Below are positions 50,374 to 59,818 of a DNA stretch of 64,000 nt, in pieces. The stretch is from an uncultured Rickettsiella sp. GTDB taxonomy: Bacteria; Pseudomonadota; Gammaproteobacteria; Diplorickettsiales; Diplorickettsiaceae. The translations under genes were made by a program, and so were the position numbers. The stretch lies in NCBI GenBank assembly GCA_947058615.1, contig CAMSHF010000006.1, forward strand, positions 1 through 64,000, in the 5' to 3' direction. Position 1 is the stretch's first letter. Each line of letters begins with the position of its first letter. The notes under the pieces are model-generated. The model saw nothing but the letters and a program-made list of their open reading frames with translations. It was not told the origin of the DNA and did not search any database.

Positions 50374-51141
50374 ATGTTAGGCTTAAGTGTGATTGTGATA
50401 GTAAAAGATGCCGCAGAGGATCTTCAGCATTGCTTGGAGTCGGTAAAGTGGGCGAATGAAATTATTATTTTAGATTCAGGCAGTCAGGATAATACCTTGG
50501 AAGTAGGCCGGAAATTTACGCAAAATGTCTTTTCTACTGACTGGCCAGGATTTGGTATACAAAAAAATCGAGCTTTAAATAAAGCGCAATATCCATGGGT
50601 ACTTTCTATCGATGCAGATGAAGTTTTAAGTGTGGATTTGATTGCAGAAATAAAACACATTATTTCTAATCCAGATGATCAAAATGATGCTTATGCTATT
50701 AAAAGGATTTCTTTCTTTGCTGGAAAGAAGATTTGTTATGGAGATTGGGGTAGAGACAAGGTCGTTCGATTGTTTCGTCGTCAACCTCAGATTCGATTTA
50801 CGCCAGCAATTATTCATGAAAATCTAACAGGATATGTGCATTTACATGATTTAAAAAACGTTATGTATCATGATACGATGAAGACGATGAGTCAGGTCTT
50901 AATGAAACTAGAACAATACTCTAGTTTTGGGGCACAAATGGCTTATCAACAACATAAGAAATCTACGATGTTAAAAGCAATTTTGCATGCTGTTTGGTGT
51001 TTTATTCGCGGTTATATCCTACGTTTAGGTTTTTTAGATGGCCGTGAAGGGTTTATTTTAGCGGTTTCTAATGCATCCGGTGTTTTTTATCGTTACGTAA
51101 AATTAATCTATCTTTATCATAGGATAAATCATGTCTGCTAA
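50374..51141 (+). CDS. glycosyltransferase family 2, LPS core type (WaaE/KdtX-like)
   Basis: A 255-residue GT-A transferase. The start LGLSVIVIVKDAAEDLQHCLESVKWANEIIILDSGSQDNT is diagnostic of the WaaE/KdtX group, which adds glucose to inner-core heptose in several bacteria. The metal-binding DxD is SIDADEVLS, and CYGDWGRDKVVRLFRR plus IHENLTG follow. The last ~50 residues are hydrophobic-basic (AVWCFIRGYILRLGFLDG), suggesting membrane association. Its end overlaps the ligase gene by 11 nt. Acceptor and sugar are not certain. Confidence 0.87.
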   Translation: MLGLSVIVIVKDAAEDLQHCLESVKWANEIIILDSGSQDNTLEVGRKFTQNVFSTDWPGFGIQKNRALNKAQYPWVLSIDADEVLSVDLIAEIKHIISNPDDQNDAYAIKRISFFAGKKICYGDWGRDKVVRLFRRQPQIRFTPAIIHENLTGYVHLHDLKNVMYHDTMKTMSQVLMKLEQYSSFGAQMAYQQHKKSTMLKAILHAVWCFIRGYILRLGFLDGREGFILAVSNASGVFYRYVKLIYLYHRINHVC

Positions 51142-52363
51142 TGTGTTTAGCGCTTCTCGCCCTCTTAGAGATTATTTTCTACGCCTTAGTCAAATTTTTG
51201 CTGTAGGCACTGCATTTATACTGCCACTCTCTACAGCGGGCTTAACGATTTTTTTCTCCGCGACAGTGATTTGTTGTTTGTTGTCGGGAAATTGGCATGA
51301 AAAAATTCTGATTCTACGCGATAACCCCATGGCCTTAATGTTTGTAATATTTTTTTCGTTATTTCTCATCGGTCTTAGCTATACCCCTGTACCCATGGCG
51401 GTGGGTTTGCATACGTTAATAAAATATAGTAAGTTTTTACTCGGTTTTTTCTTGTTTAGCACCTTTCGCGATGAAAAGACAGCCTACTTTGCTTTTTTTG
51501 CTTTTCTGTTAGCGGCTATTCTGACGCTCTTATTTTCTTTTATTAAATTTTTTGGTCATTGGGATTTTTTGAACCGTTTCGCTTTGGATTCAGGTGTGTT
51601 TAAAGACCATATTTTTACAGGTTTTCTATTGGCTTTTACAAGTTACTGTTTTGCTGTATTTGCTTTTTCTGTAAAAAATGCATGGCGTTGGTTGCTTGTT
51701 GTATTATTTTTGCTAGCGGCTTACGATGTATTATTTATTAACCTGGGGCGGTCTGGATATGTTGTATTATTTAGTTTGTTATTATTATTAGCTTGGCAAC
51801 AATTTGCTTGGAAAGGTTTGTTAGCGGGGTTAATGATCTCAATTTTTTTATGTGGTAGCTTATTATTTTTACCGGCTAATTTTAAAGAACGTTTTAATTT
51901 AGCGCATAGCGAAATGGTACAATATAATCAGGGAGAGTTTAATACTTCGATAGGTTTGCGTTTAGAATTTTATCATAATAGTGTTAAGTTATTTAAAAAA
52001 CATCCTTGGATAGGAACAGGCACAGGAAGTTTTACACAGGATTATTTAACCATCGACCCAACCAAACCATTTGTCACGCAAAATCCCCATAATGAATATC
52101 TCAATATAGCTGTTCAGTTTGGGGTATTCGGTGTTGTTGTTTTATTGGGCATGTTTTTGGTTCATGCATGGACTAGTTTTCGATTGCAAGGGTTGCGGCA
52201 ATATTTTGCACAAGCAGTTTTGGTGTCGATTGCAATCGGCTCATTGTTTAATTCCTGGCTTATGGATGTTGCTCAAGGTTGTTTTTATGTTATTTTCACT
52301 GCTTTGTTGTTTGCCGGTTTATCCTCCTATCCTTCTGACAAAGCGCCTTGTAAATCAAATTAA
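51131..52363 (+). CDS. O-antigen ligase (WaaL/Wzy_C family)
   Basis: A 410-residue polytopic membrane protein with about 11-12 helices and one large periplasmic loop. The Wzy_C domain includes INLGRSGYVVLFSLLLLLAW and, in the loop, WIGTGTGSFTQDY ... NPHNEYLNIAVQFG, where the His of PHNEYL is the residue typical of O-antigen ligases. It would transfer undecaprenyl-linked O-chains to lipid A-core in the periplasm; WaaL and Wzy cannot be told apart safely, but coupling to a core transferase favours ligase. It overlaps the preceding gene and converges with the next GT2 gene by 4 nt. Confidence 0.82.
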   Translation: MSANVFSASRPLRDYFLRLSQIFAVGTAFILPLSTAGLTIFFSATVICCLLSGNWHEKILILRDNPMALMFVIFFSLFLIGLSYTPVPMAVGLHTLIKYSKFLLGFFLFSTFRDEKTAYFAFFAFLLAAILTLLFSFIKFFGHWDFLNRFALDSGVFKDHIFTGFLLAFTSYCFAVFAFSVKNAWRWLLVVLFLLAAYDVLFINLGRSGYVVLFSLLLLLAWQQFAWKGLLAGLMISIFLCGSLLFLPANFKERFNLAHSEMVQYNQGEFNTSIGLRLEFYHNSVKLFKKHPWIGTGTGSFTQDYLTIDPTKPFVTQNPHNEYLNIAVQFGVFGVVVLLGMFLVHAWTSFRLQGLRQYFAQAVLVSIAIGSLFNSWLMDVAQGCFYVIFTALLFAGLSSYPSDKAPCKSN

Positions 52364-53184
52364 TTGAGATTATTTATACCCATTTTTGCGTGAATTCGTT
52401 GGCTTTCGATGATTTGCTTAAGTAAATTAAGATTTGCTGGTGCTTGCTGTCGATCATTTTGTTGATGCCATAAGTGAATAACCGGGATTGCAAATCTTCC
52501 TGATTTACGATAGATGCCTGCGCGGATTAAACGTATGACTAAGTCAGAGTCTTCATAACCCCATCCTTTAAAACTCTCATCAAAACCGTTGAGGGCCAAA
52601 AAATCTTTTTTCCAAAGGCCTAAATTACAACTTTTAGCTCCCTGCCAGTGCTTGGCTTTTAATTTTCGGAGTCCATGTAACTGGATGCGTAGTAAAGGAA
52701 ATAGGCGGTTTGAATGACGTTGAAAATAATGCCCCAGCCATTGTAAAGAGGAGTCTTTATAAATAGGTAAACCTTCCTTTAAAACTTTGGCAGTAAATTT
52801 TTTTTCCAGTAAAATACGGTGACCCGAAATAAACCAGCTTGATTCGGCTAAAAAACGATGTTTTTCAATAAAATCCGGAAAGGGGATACAGTCTCCATCC
52901 AGAAAAATTAGGTAATTATAATCCGCTTGTAATACGGCGATATTACGGATTCTAGCGGCTTGAAAGCCTTCATCTTTTTGCCAAACCTGTTTCAAGGGGT
53001 AATTCAGCTGATCTTGAAATTGATTAATTAATAATCGAGTTGTGTCGTTTGAGCCATCATCCGCTATGATAACTTGATTGGGTAACTGTGTTTGTTGGTT
53101 TAAACCTAATAAAACTAAACGTAAGGCATCGGGGCGATTATAGGTAGTGACTATCACAGAAATGCTTGGCGACTTTGATACCAT
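52360..53184 (-). CDS. glycosyltransferase family 2 (galactosyltransferase-like)
   Basis: A 274-residue soluble GT-A transferase. The fold begins SPSISVIVTTYNRPDALRLVL with ADDGSNDTT, the DxD is in YLIFLDGDCIPFPDF, and the C-terminal acceptor region has FDESFKGWGYEDSDLVIRLIRAG, typical of GT2/GT7-like galactosyl- or N-acetylgalactosaminyl-transferases. It is the only minus-strand gene in the polysaccharide region and its stop overlaps that of the ligase by 4 nt. The substrate is unknown. Confidence 0.85.
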   Translation of the reverse strand: MVSKSPSISVIVTTYNRPDALRLVLLGLNQQTQLPNQVIIADDGSNDTTRLLINQFQDQLNYPLKQVWQKDEGFQAARIRNIAVLQADYNYLIFLDGDCIPFPDFIEKHRFLAESSWFISGHRILLEKKFTAKVLKEGLPIYKDSSLQWLGHYFQRHSNRLFPLLRIQLHGLRKLKAKHWQGAKSCNLGLWKKDFLALNGFDESFKGWGYEDSDLVIRLIRAGIYRKSGRFAIPVIHLWHQQNDRQQAPANLNLLKQIIESQRIHAKMGINNLN

Positions 53185-53360
53185 ACACGGTTTTCTCTCA
53201 ATGAATTACTTTTTACATTTAAAAACAAAAAAATTAAACGAATTAAAGTATAATGAGTCTATATGTAATCTCAAACTTTATGAGTCATTACTGAGGGAAC
53301 AGATAAACTATTTTTATGGCTCGCTAGTGTCGATTTTTATTTTTTCTTGATATTCACCGA

Positions 53361-56300
53361 ATGAAACCATTGCTCTATTCATTATCTCGTTTAATGATCG
53401 TATTTTTAACGAGTAGTATCGTTTTTTTTGCCTTGGTCGTTATTACGGGAAAGATTTTAACCCCTTATTTAGATAAGCAAGCCCAAGCTGTTTCGAGTTT
53501 AGCCAGTAAAGCGGTGCAAAAACCGGTAGAAATTAAACAATTTTCGGTCATTTGGCAAGGTTTGACGCCTATTTTTCATGGTTCTGAAGTCATTATATGG
53601 GATGAGACGCGAAGTCATATTTTATTCAGTATTCAACAACTTAATATAGGTATTGATATCTTTCGTAGCTTGTTGAGCGGAAGTCTTAAATTAGGTGCGG
53701 TTCGTGTGGATGGTATTCAATTAGTGGCACACCAAACGAAAGATAATCAATTTGTCTTTGCGGGGATAAGCACATTATTTGGACAATCTACTTCACCTCG
53801 TTCGAGCATGTCTAATGTGTTAATTGCTTGGATTTTAGCTGAGCCACAAATTAATTTGGAAAATGTCGATTTAAAGTTTTATCCCAAAATAGGTCCCACT
53901 TGGCCGGTTATGCGGGTCAATTTGTTAATAAAAAATAGCCGTGATAGGCATCAGCTAAGTGGTCGGTTGTTTTTTTTACAAGATAAACTTTCTGCAATAG
54001 ACTTCAAAGCCGATCTGAGCGAACCTTTACTTTCATCTACAACCTTTTCTATGAACCATTTGAGTGGACCTATTTATTTGCATGGCCAGAATGTTCTCGT
54101 GGATCAATGGTTCAATCAATGGAGCCCCACATGGCAGATGCAGAATGTAAAGGCCAATTTTAAGATATGGGCTACTTGGCAATTCAATCATTTAACTCAA
54201 GTCCAAGGGTTGATTACCCATTTACAGACATCTTCGATAAAAATTAATAAACAACCTCCTCTCTATTTATATCCTTTTTCAATGAATATACTTTGGCAAT
54301 CCACTAAGCAAGGTGATTGGAACGTGGATGCCATCTTTCATAATTTCGGTATGAAGCATTGGCGAACGGTTCCAGGTATTCAGGGTTTAAACGCCTATCT
54401 TCATATAACGCCTACGATGGGCAATCTTATGGCCCACTCAAATGACAGCCGCATCGATTTTAATAAACTATTTAAAGCACCCATCCATTTGGATAGTTTA
54501 TCGACTCAACTGAATTGGCAACAAAAAGGGGATCATTGGATTATTCAAGTGCCTAAGTTTGAAGCAGCAAATCAGGATGCCGCCATTAACGCACAACTTG
54601 CACTATTAATTCCTAAGCGTGCCAATCAAACCCAAATTAGTTTATTAGCACATGTAAAAATAAATAATCCAACCGCTATTAGTGATTATTTACCACAAAC
54701 TTTGTTAGGTCCGGAATTGATACATTGGCTTAGTACGGCAATTAGTGATGGTTCTGGTTTAGGAAGTTTAGTATTACGAGGGCCTATCAATCAATTTCCT
54801 TTTGACCCGCATAATGGAACTTTTTTAATTGATACGCAAGTAAAAGATGTTGATCTTAATTACGATAAGGCTTGGCCTCATTTGCAGAAAATTAATGGCG
54901 AGCTTATTTTTTCCGGCCGGAAAATGCAAGTCCTTGTAGATACTGCAGAGCTGCTCCGTATAAAATTAAGCCATATCAAAGCCAATATACCGATAATTAA
55001 GAAACATGTGCAAGCCGTATTGCATATTGTCAGTGATGAAATTAATTCTCGTTTAGAAAATGGCCAAGCGTTTTTAGTGGCTACACCCCTTGCGAAAGGG
55101 ACTTTAAGTGAATTGAAACATTTAATACTTACGGGTCCTTTACAGCTTCGTTTACAAATGACAATTCCTCTTGAGTCCGGAAAACAAAAATTAAATTTAT
55201 TGGGTTTAGCGCATATAAAAAATGCAGAATTAAAAATTCCAGCACATAATATACAATTAGACCAATTGACGGGACCTTTTAGTTTTAATGAAAATGGAGT
55301 GTCAACGGAAAAATTGACAGGTTTATTATGGGGAAAACCAATAGGATTAGCAATACAGTCCACGCCTAATCTGAAAATTAATATTTATTACGATGATATT
55401 CTGATTTACTTAAAATCCGAACAACAGGGTTGGCGTTTTAGTATAAATAATAAAATGGCTAAAGGAACGGTTTTGATTCCCAATAGTAATCTACAACCTG
55501 TTCTAGCTAATTTTGACCGTATTAATTTAGATTCTTTTATTGAATCAAATAAAGTCACTACTTGGGATTTAAACCGTCTGCCGAAAATTAATTTAAATGT
55601 AAGTCAGGTGCGTTATAAGGGGATTAATTTCGGTGCAGTCCACTTAAAATTAAACCCTATGCTAGGCGGCGTGTTTATCAGGGAGTTAAATGCAGGAGAT
55701 AGCAATTATCATCTCATCGCGAATGGAGTTTGGCATACACAAGGGCCTCATTCGACCCGATTGATAGGGCAGTTGGATAGTGTCAATTTAAGCAATTTAT
55801 TAAAAAATTGGGGATTACCTGCAAGCCTTATTGCTGAACAGGCACAATTACGATTTAATTTGAATTGGCTGGGTGCGCCCTATCAGGTGAGCTTTACTAA
55901 ACTTACAGGAGGTTTTTCTTTTGCTGCAAGTAATGGTCAGATAGTTGATATTGGTTCGAGCAATGAAGCGAAGTTAAATTTCGGGCGATTGCTTACCTTC
56001 TTAAGCATTCAAAGTTTAACTAAACGATTGCAGCTCGATTTTAGTGATTTAAAAACGAAGGGTTTTGATTTTACCAGTTTGCAAGGTAATTTCCGTTTGA
56101 GAAATGGAAACGCTATTACGAGGGATGTTACTATTGAAGGTCCGGTTGCTTTGGTAAGTATAGCGGGTCGAATTGGTATGTTGAATAAAGACTATGATCT
56201 CGTCATTAAGGTGGTGCCACATTTTACATCGAGTTTACCGGTCATTGTTGGTTTGGCAGGAGGGCCGGTTGCGGGGGTAGTTGCATGGTTAGCGAATGCT

Positions 56301-56393
56301 GTGCTTGGCTCTACGGTTCAGAAGATTGCTGAAACAGCCTATCATATTACCGGATCGTGGAGTAAACCTGACGTTGTAAAAACTTCTTCGTAA
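53361..56393 (+). CDS. yhdP: YhdP-family AsmA-like lipid transport protein
   Basis: A 1010-residue protein with one N-terminal signal anchor (LMIVFLTSSIVFFALVVITG, about 12-31) and a very long periplasmic domain of repeating beta-strands, the DUF3971/AsmA2 architecture of YhdP. In E. coli YhdP, with TamB and YdbH, bridges the periplasm and carries phospholipid to the outer membrane. The conserved C-terminal block is seen: GLGSLVLRGPI, LLTFLSIQSLTKRLQLDFSD, GFDFTSLQGNFRLRNG and VIKVVPHFTSSLPVIVGLAGG. It is shorter than E. coli YhdP (1266). tldD follows 139 nt later, a pairing also seen in E. coli-like orders (yhdP-tldD). Confidence 0.88.
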   Translation: MKPLLYSLSRLMIVFLTSSIVFFALVVITGKILTPYLDKQAQAVSSLASKAVQKPVEIKQFSVIWQGLTPIFHGSEVIIWDETRSHILFSIQQLNIGIDIFRSLLSGSLKLGAVRVDGIQLVAHQTKDNQFVFAGISTLFGQSTSPRSSMSNVLIAWILAEPQINLENVDLKFYPKIGPTWPVMRVNLLIKNSRDRHQLSGRLFFLQDKLSAIDFKADLSEPLLSSTTFSMNHLSGPIYLHGQNVLVDQWFNQWSPTWQMQNVKANFKIWATWQFNHLTQVQGLITHLQTSSIKINKQPPLYLYPFSMNILWQSTKQGDWNVDAIFHNFGMKHWRTVPGIQGLNAYLHITPTMGNLMAHSNDSRIDFNKLFKAPIHLDSLSTQLNWQQKGDHWIIQVPKFEAANQDAAINAQLALLIPKRANQTQISLLAHVKINNPTAISDYLPQTLLGPELIHWLSTAISDGSGLGSLVLRGPINQFPFDPHNGTFLIDTQVKDVDLNYDKAWPHLQKINGELIFSGRKMQVLVDTAELLRIKLSHIKANIPIIKKHVQAVLHIVSDEINSRLENGQAFLVATPLAKGTLSELKHLILTGPLQLRLQMTIPLESGKQKLNLLGLAHIKNAELKIPAHNIQLDQLTGPFSFNENGVSTEKLTGLLWGKPIGLAIQSTPNLKINIYYDDILIYLKSEQQGWRFSINNKMAKGTVLIPNSNLQPVLANFDRINLDSFIESNKVTTWDLNRLPKINLNVSQVRYKGINFGAVHLKLNPMLGGVFIRELNAGDSNYHLIANGVWHTQGPHSTRLIGQLDSVNLSNLLKNWGLPASLIAEQAQLRFNLNWLGAPYQVSFTKLTGGFSFAASNGQIVDIGSSNEAKLNFGRLLTFLSIQSLTKRLQLDFSDLKTKGFDFTSLQGNFRLRNGNAITRDVTIEGPVALVSIAGRIGMLNKDYDLVIKVVPHFTSSLPVIVGLAGGPVAGVVAWLANAVLGSTVQKIAETAYHITGSWSKPDVVKTSS

Positions 56394-56531
56394 AAATCTA
56401 TTTTAAAACTGAAAAAAATAGTTTACCTAAAAAATTTATTGTTATAAATTACCGATCATTTTTTAGTCATGATAAATGAACTACGCATTAAAATTGCATC
56501 CTGTGCTTAGCTAAGATAGGATGCAAGCATC

Positions 56532-57977
56532 ATGAAAAACAATCTGAGTTTAGCTCGTGAAACACTACTGGACCCGGCCGGATTAACTGAAAATCAGCTA
56601 CAAGTGATTTTAGGTCGGTTATTAACGCCTAAAATTGATATGGCTGATCTTTACTTTCAAGCCAGTCAATTAGAAAGTTGGGTACTGGAAGATAGCATCA
56701 TTAAAAACGGCAGCTTTAATATTGAGCGCGGTGTGGGCGTACGTGCAATTAGCGGTGATAAGACAGGTTTTGCTTATTCAGATGATATTATCTTACCCGC
56801 TTTAGAATCGGCGGTTACGATGGCAGCAAGTATTGCCAAGGCTGGACAGCAGGGTCAAATCCTTGCTTGGCAGAAAAATCCCCTTTTAAAGCCGCTATAT
56901 CAACCACTTAACCCTATTTCTTCGTGGACTGAACAAGAAAAACTGGATTTATTACGTCAAGTTGACGAAGTAGCCCGTTCGAGTGATCCCCGTATTAAAC
57001 ACGTCAATGTTAGTTTAGTTGGAACACAGGAAGTGGTTTTGGTGCTCGATAGTGAGGGTTGTATGGCCGCAGATATTCGCCCGCTTGTGCGTTTAAACAT
57101 TAGTGTCATCGCCGAAGATAGAGGTTTACGTGAACAGGGGTTTGCCGGTGGAGGAGCTCGAACCGATTATAATTACTTTATTAATGATCAGGTGGCAACA
57201 CAGCTTACTAAAGAGGCCGTTCGTTTAGCACTATTGAATTTAGAAGCGGTGAAAGCCCCCGCAGGTACTCTGCCGGTTGTTTTAGGGCCGGGTTGGCCTG
57301 GAGTTTTATTGCATGAAGCGGTGGGGCATGGTTTGGAAGGAGACTTCAATCGTAAAGGGAGCTCAGCCTTTTCAGGTCGAATAGGTGAGCGGGTTGCCTC
57401 AGCCGGCTGTACGGTTATCGATGATGGAACGATCCCTTACCGACGAGGGTCCATGACGATTGATGATGAAGGGACACGCTCACAGCGGACTGTACTAATT
57501 GAGAAAGGTATTTTAAAAGCCTATATGATGGATAAGTTGAATGCACGACTGATGGGAACGCAATCAACAGGCAACGGTCGCCGTGAATCGTTTGCACATA
57601 TTCCTATGCCTCGGATGACCAATACCTACCTGTTACCGGGCCCTTATGTTCCCGAAGAAATTATTGCAACCGTTGAAAAAGGAATTTATGCCGTCAATTT
57701 TTCAGGCGGACAAGTGGATATTACTTCCGGAAAATTTGTATTTTCTGCGTGTGAAGCGTATTTAATTGAAAAGGGGCAAGTGACTCGGCCTGTGAAAGGT
57801 GCCACTTTAATCGGTAATGGTCCTGATGTATTAATGCAGGTTTCTATGATTGGGAATGATCTCAAACTTGATAGCGGTATCGGTAGTTGCGGTAAAGAAG
57901 GTCAGAGTGTTCCCGTAGGGGTTGGACAACCTACATTGAAAATAGATGCTTTAACAGTAGGTGGTACGGCGATTTAA
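56532..57977 (+). CDS. tldD: metalloprotease TldD
   Basis: A 481-residue TldD, which with TldE/PmbA forms a heterodimeric zinc protease that degrades unfolded peptides and matures some modified peptides. The zinc motif HEAVGH is in [26 protein letters not shown]-type context (about residues 261-266), followed by GERVAS and [10 protein letters not shown]. Length equals the E. coli protein (481). pmbA is not in this window. The stop is 13 nt before msbA, so the two are probably cotranscribed. Confidence 0.95.
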   Translation: MKNNLSLARETLLDPAGLTENQLQVILGRLLTPKIDMADLYFQASQLESWVLEDSIIKNGSFNIERGVGVRAISGDKTGFAYSDDIILPALESAVTMAASIAKAGQQGQILAWQKNPLLKPLYQPLNPISSWTEQEKLDLLRQVDEVARSSDPRIKHVNVSLVGTQEVVLVLDSEGCMAADIRPLVRLNISVIAEDRGLREQGFAGGGARTDYNYFINDQVATQLTKEAVRLALLNLEAVKAPAGTLPVVLGPGWPGVLLHEAVGHGLEGDFNRKGSSAFSGRIGERVASAGCTVIDDGTIPYRRGSMTIDDEGTRSQRTVLIEKGILKAYMMDKLNARLMGTQSTGNGRRESFAHIPMPRMTNTYLLPGPYVPEEIIATVEKGIYAVNFSGGQVDITSGKFVFSACEAYLIEKGQVTRPVKGATLIGNGPDVLMQVSMIGNDLKLDSGIGSCGKEGQSVPVGVGQPTLKIDALTVGGTAI

Positions 57978-57990
57978 ATCAAGAAAAGAT

Positions 57991-59739
57991 ATGACAGAAG
58001 AATATACCTCACGCTATCATACGGGTTTTTATAGTTATCGACGTTTATTACATTACCTTTGTCATTACTGGGTTTGGTTCTTATTAGGAATTATCGGAAC
58101 TATTTTGTTGGCAAGCACGGATGCGGGGCTTATTTGGTTTTTAAAGCCGCTGTTGAATAAAGGTTTTGTTGATAAAGACCAACATTTTATACGCTATCTT
58201 CCTTTTATCTTAATCTGCGCTTTTTTAATACGGGGTTTAGCTAATTTTTCGTCAAGTTATTGCTTAGCCCGAGTTGCAAGAAGTGTGGTTATGAACATAC
58301 GGCAAGACATACTCGTTAAATTATTACGTTTACCCGCTAAATTTTATGACAATACAACATCCGGCCAATTACTTTCTACCATTATTTATAATGTGGATCA
58401 AGTTGCCAATGCGAGTACCGATGCGTTAATTACACTGGTGCAAGAAAGTTTTTTTGTATGGGGTTTGATTGCAGTGATGTTAATGGCGAGTTGGCAATTG
58501 AGTTTATTATTTTTTATTACCGTCCCATGCATGATTTGGATCGCGCGCTATTCTAGCCGTCGTATGCGACGTTTAAATAATGCGGTTCAAGAGTCAATGA
58601 GTGAAATGACACAAGTGGCTGAAGAAGTCATTGATGGTTATAAAGTGATTCGTACGTTTGGTGGTGAAGAATATGAAATTAAAAAATTTAAAAAATTATT
58701 AGCGAGGAATCGTTTTCGTGAGTTAAAGGTCGTAGTAACCAATTCGCTAGCGAGTTCAGGGATACAACTGATTGCCGGCGCTATTGCGGTTGTGACTATT
58801 TATTTAGCGATTTCACATTTAACACATATTACTGCAGGTGGATTTGCTTCAATGGTGGGCGCGATGTTGTTATTACTTAAACCCATGCGTAATCTAGCGG
58901 CGGTGAATAACATTATACAACGAGGAATTGCCGCTGCAGGTAGCATTTTCAATTTATTAGATGAAAAAAATGAATTCGATGAAGGAACACGTACACTGAA
59001 TGTTTCTAAAGGCTGTTTAGAATATCACAATGTTAGTTTTGCTTATTCATTAGAACAACCTGTTTTACAAGACATTAGCTTTAAAATAAATCCGGGTGAG
59101 ACGTTTGCCTTGGTAGGACGTTCAGGGAGTGGAAAATCAAGCTTAGTCAATTTATTACCCCGTTTTTACGATAATTATTTAGGAAAGATTTTAATTGATG
59201 GTATCGATATCCGTGAATTAAAACTTAAAGATTTACGGAGTCAATGTGCTTTAGTCTCCCAACATGTGACATTATTCAATGATACCATTGCACACAATAT
59301 TGCTTATGGACAATTAAGCAATGTGAGTGAATCTATGATTATACGTGCCGCTAAAGCTGCCCATGCCATGGAATTCATCGAACAATTACCTCAAGGGCTT
59401 AATACCTTAATTGGCGAAAATGGTGTGTTATTATCAGGTGGCCAACGGCAAAGGATTGCAATCGCACGGGCATTAATTAAAAACTCCCCATGCTTAATTT
59501 TAGATGAAGCAACCTCTGCTTTAGATAGCGAAGCGGAGTGTCATATCCAAGCGGCATTAGAGGAACTGATGTATAACCGAACCACATTGGTTATTGCGCA
59601 TCGACTTTCTACGGTTGAAAGGGCCAAACAGATTTTAGTGTTAGATGCAGGTCATATTGTTGAACGAGGCACGCATCAAGAGTTACTTCAAAAAAATGGC
59701 TACTACGCTAAGCTTTATAGCATGCAGTTTCGAGATTAG
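57991..59739 (+). CDS. msbA: lipid A/phospholipid flippase MsbA
   Basis: A 582-residue half-ABC exporter that flips lipid A-core across the inner membrane. Six helices lie in about 20-315, then the nucleotide-binding domain with Walker A GRSGSGKSSLVNLL, Q-loop SQHVTLFNDT, signature LSGGQRQRIAIARAL, Walker B CLILDEATSALD and H-loop VIAHRLST. The Q-loop and size are those of MsbA. The start at 57991 (MTEEYTSRY) was chosen because AAGAAAAG precedes it and the upstream start (57961) overlaps tldD. lpxK, the usual next gene, is missing; a DUF6311-like membrane protein follows. Confidence 0.92.
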   Translation: MTEEYTSRYHTGFYSYRRLLHYLCHYWVWFLLGIIGTILLASTDAGLIWFLKPLLNKGFVDKDQHFIRYLPFILICAFLIRGLANFSSSYCLARVARSVVMNIRQDILVKLLRLPAKFYDNTTSGQLLSTIIYNVDQVANASTDALITLVQESFFVWGLIAVMLMASWQLSLLFFITVPCMIWIARYSSRRMRRLNNAVQESMSEMTQVAEEVIDGYKVIRTFGGEEYEIKKFKKLLARNRFRELKVVVTNSLASSGIQLIAGAIAVVTIYLAISHLTHITAGGFASMVGAMLLLLKPMRNLAAVNNIIQRGIAAAGSIFNLLDEKNEFDEGTRTLNVSKGCLEYHNVSFAYSLEQPVLQDISFKINPGETFALVGRSGSGKSSLVNLLPRFYDNYLGKILIDGIDIRELKLKDLRSQCALVSQHVTLFNDTIAHNIAYGQLSNVSESMIIRAAKAAHAMEFIEQLPQGLNTLIGENGVLLSGGQRQRIAIARALIKNSPCLILDEATSALDSEAECHIQAALEELMYNRTTLVIAHRLSTVERAKQILVLDAGHIVERGTHQELLQKNGYYAKLYSMQFRD

Positions 59740-59818
59740 TGAATTATAAAGGATATAAAGATAATAAATTTATCTGGACAAGAAAATAATTATCTATCTT
59801 ATACAAAGGATTTTTTTC

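Noticed and set aside
53147-53350. 67-codon plus-strand ORF before yhdP
   Set aside because: It overlaps the start of the minus-strand glycosyltransferase gene, has no family features and no ribosome binding site.
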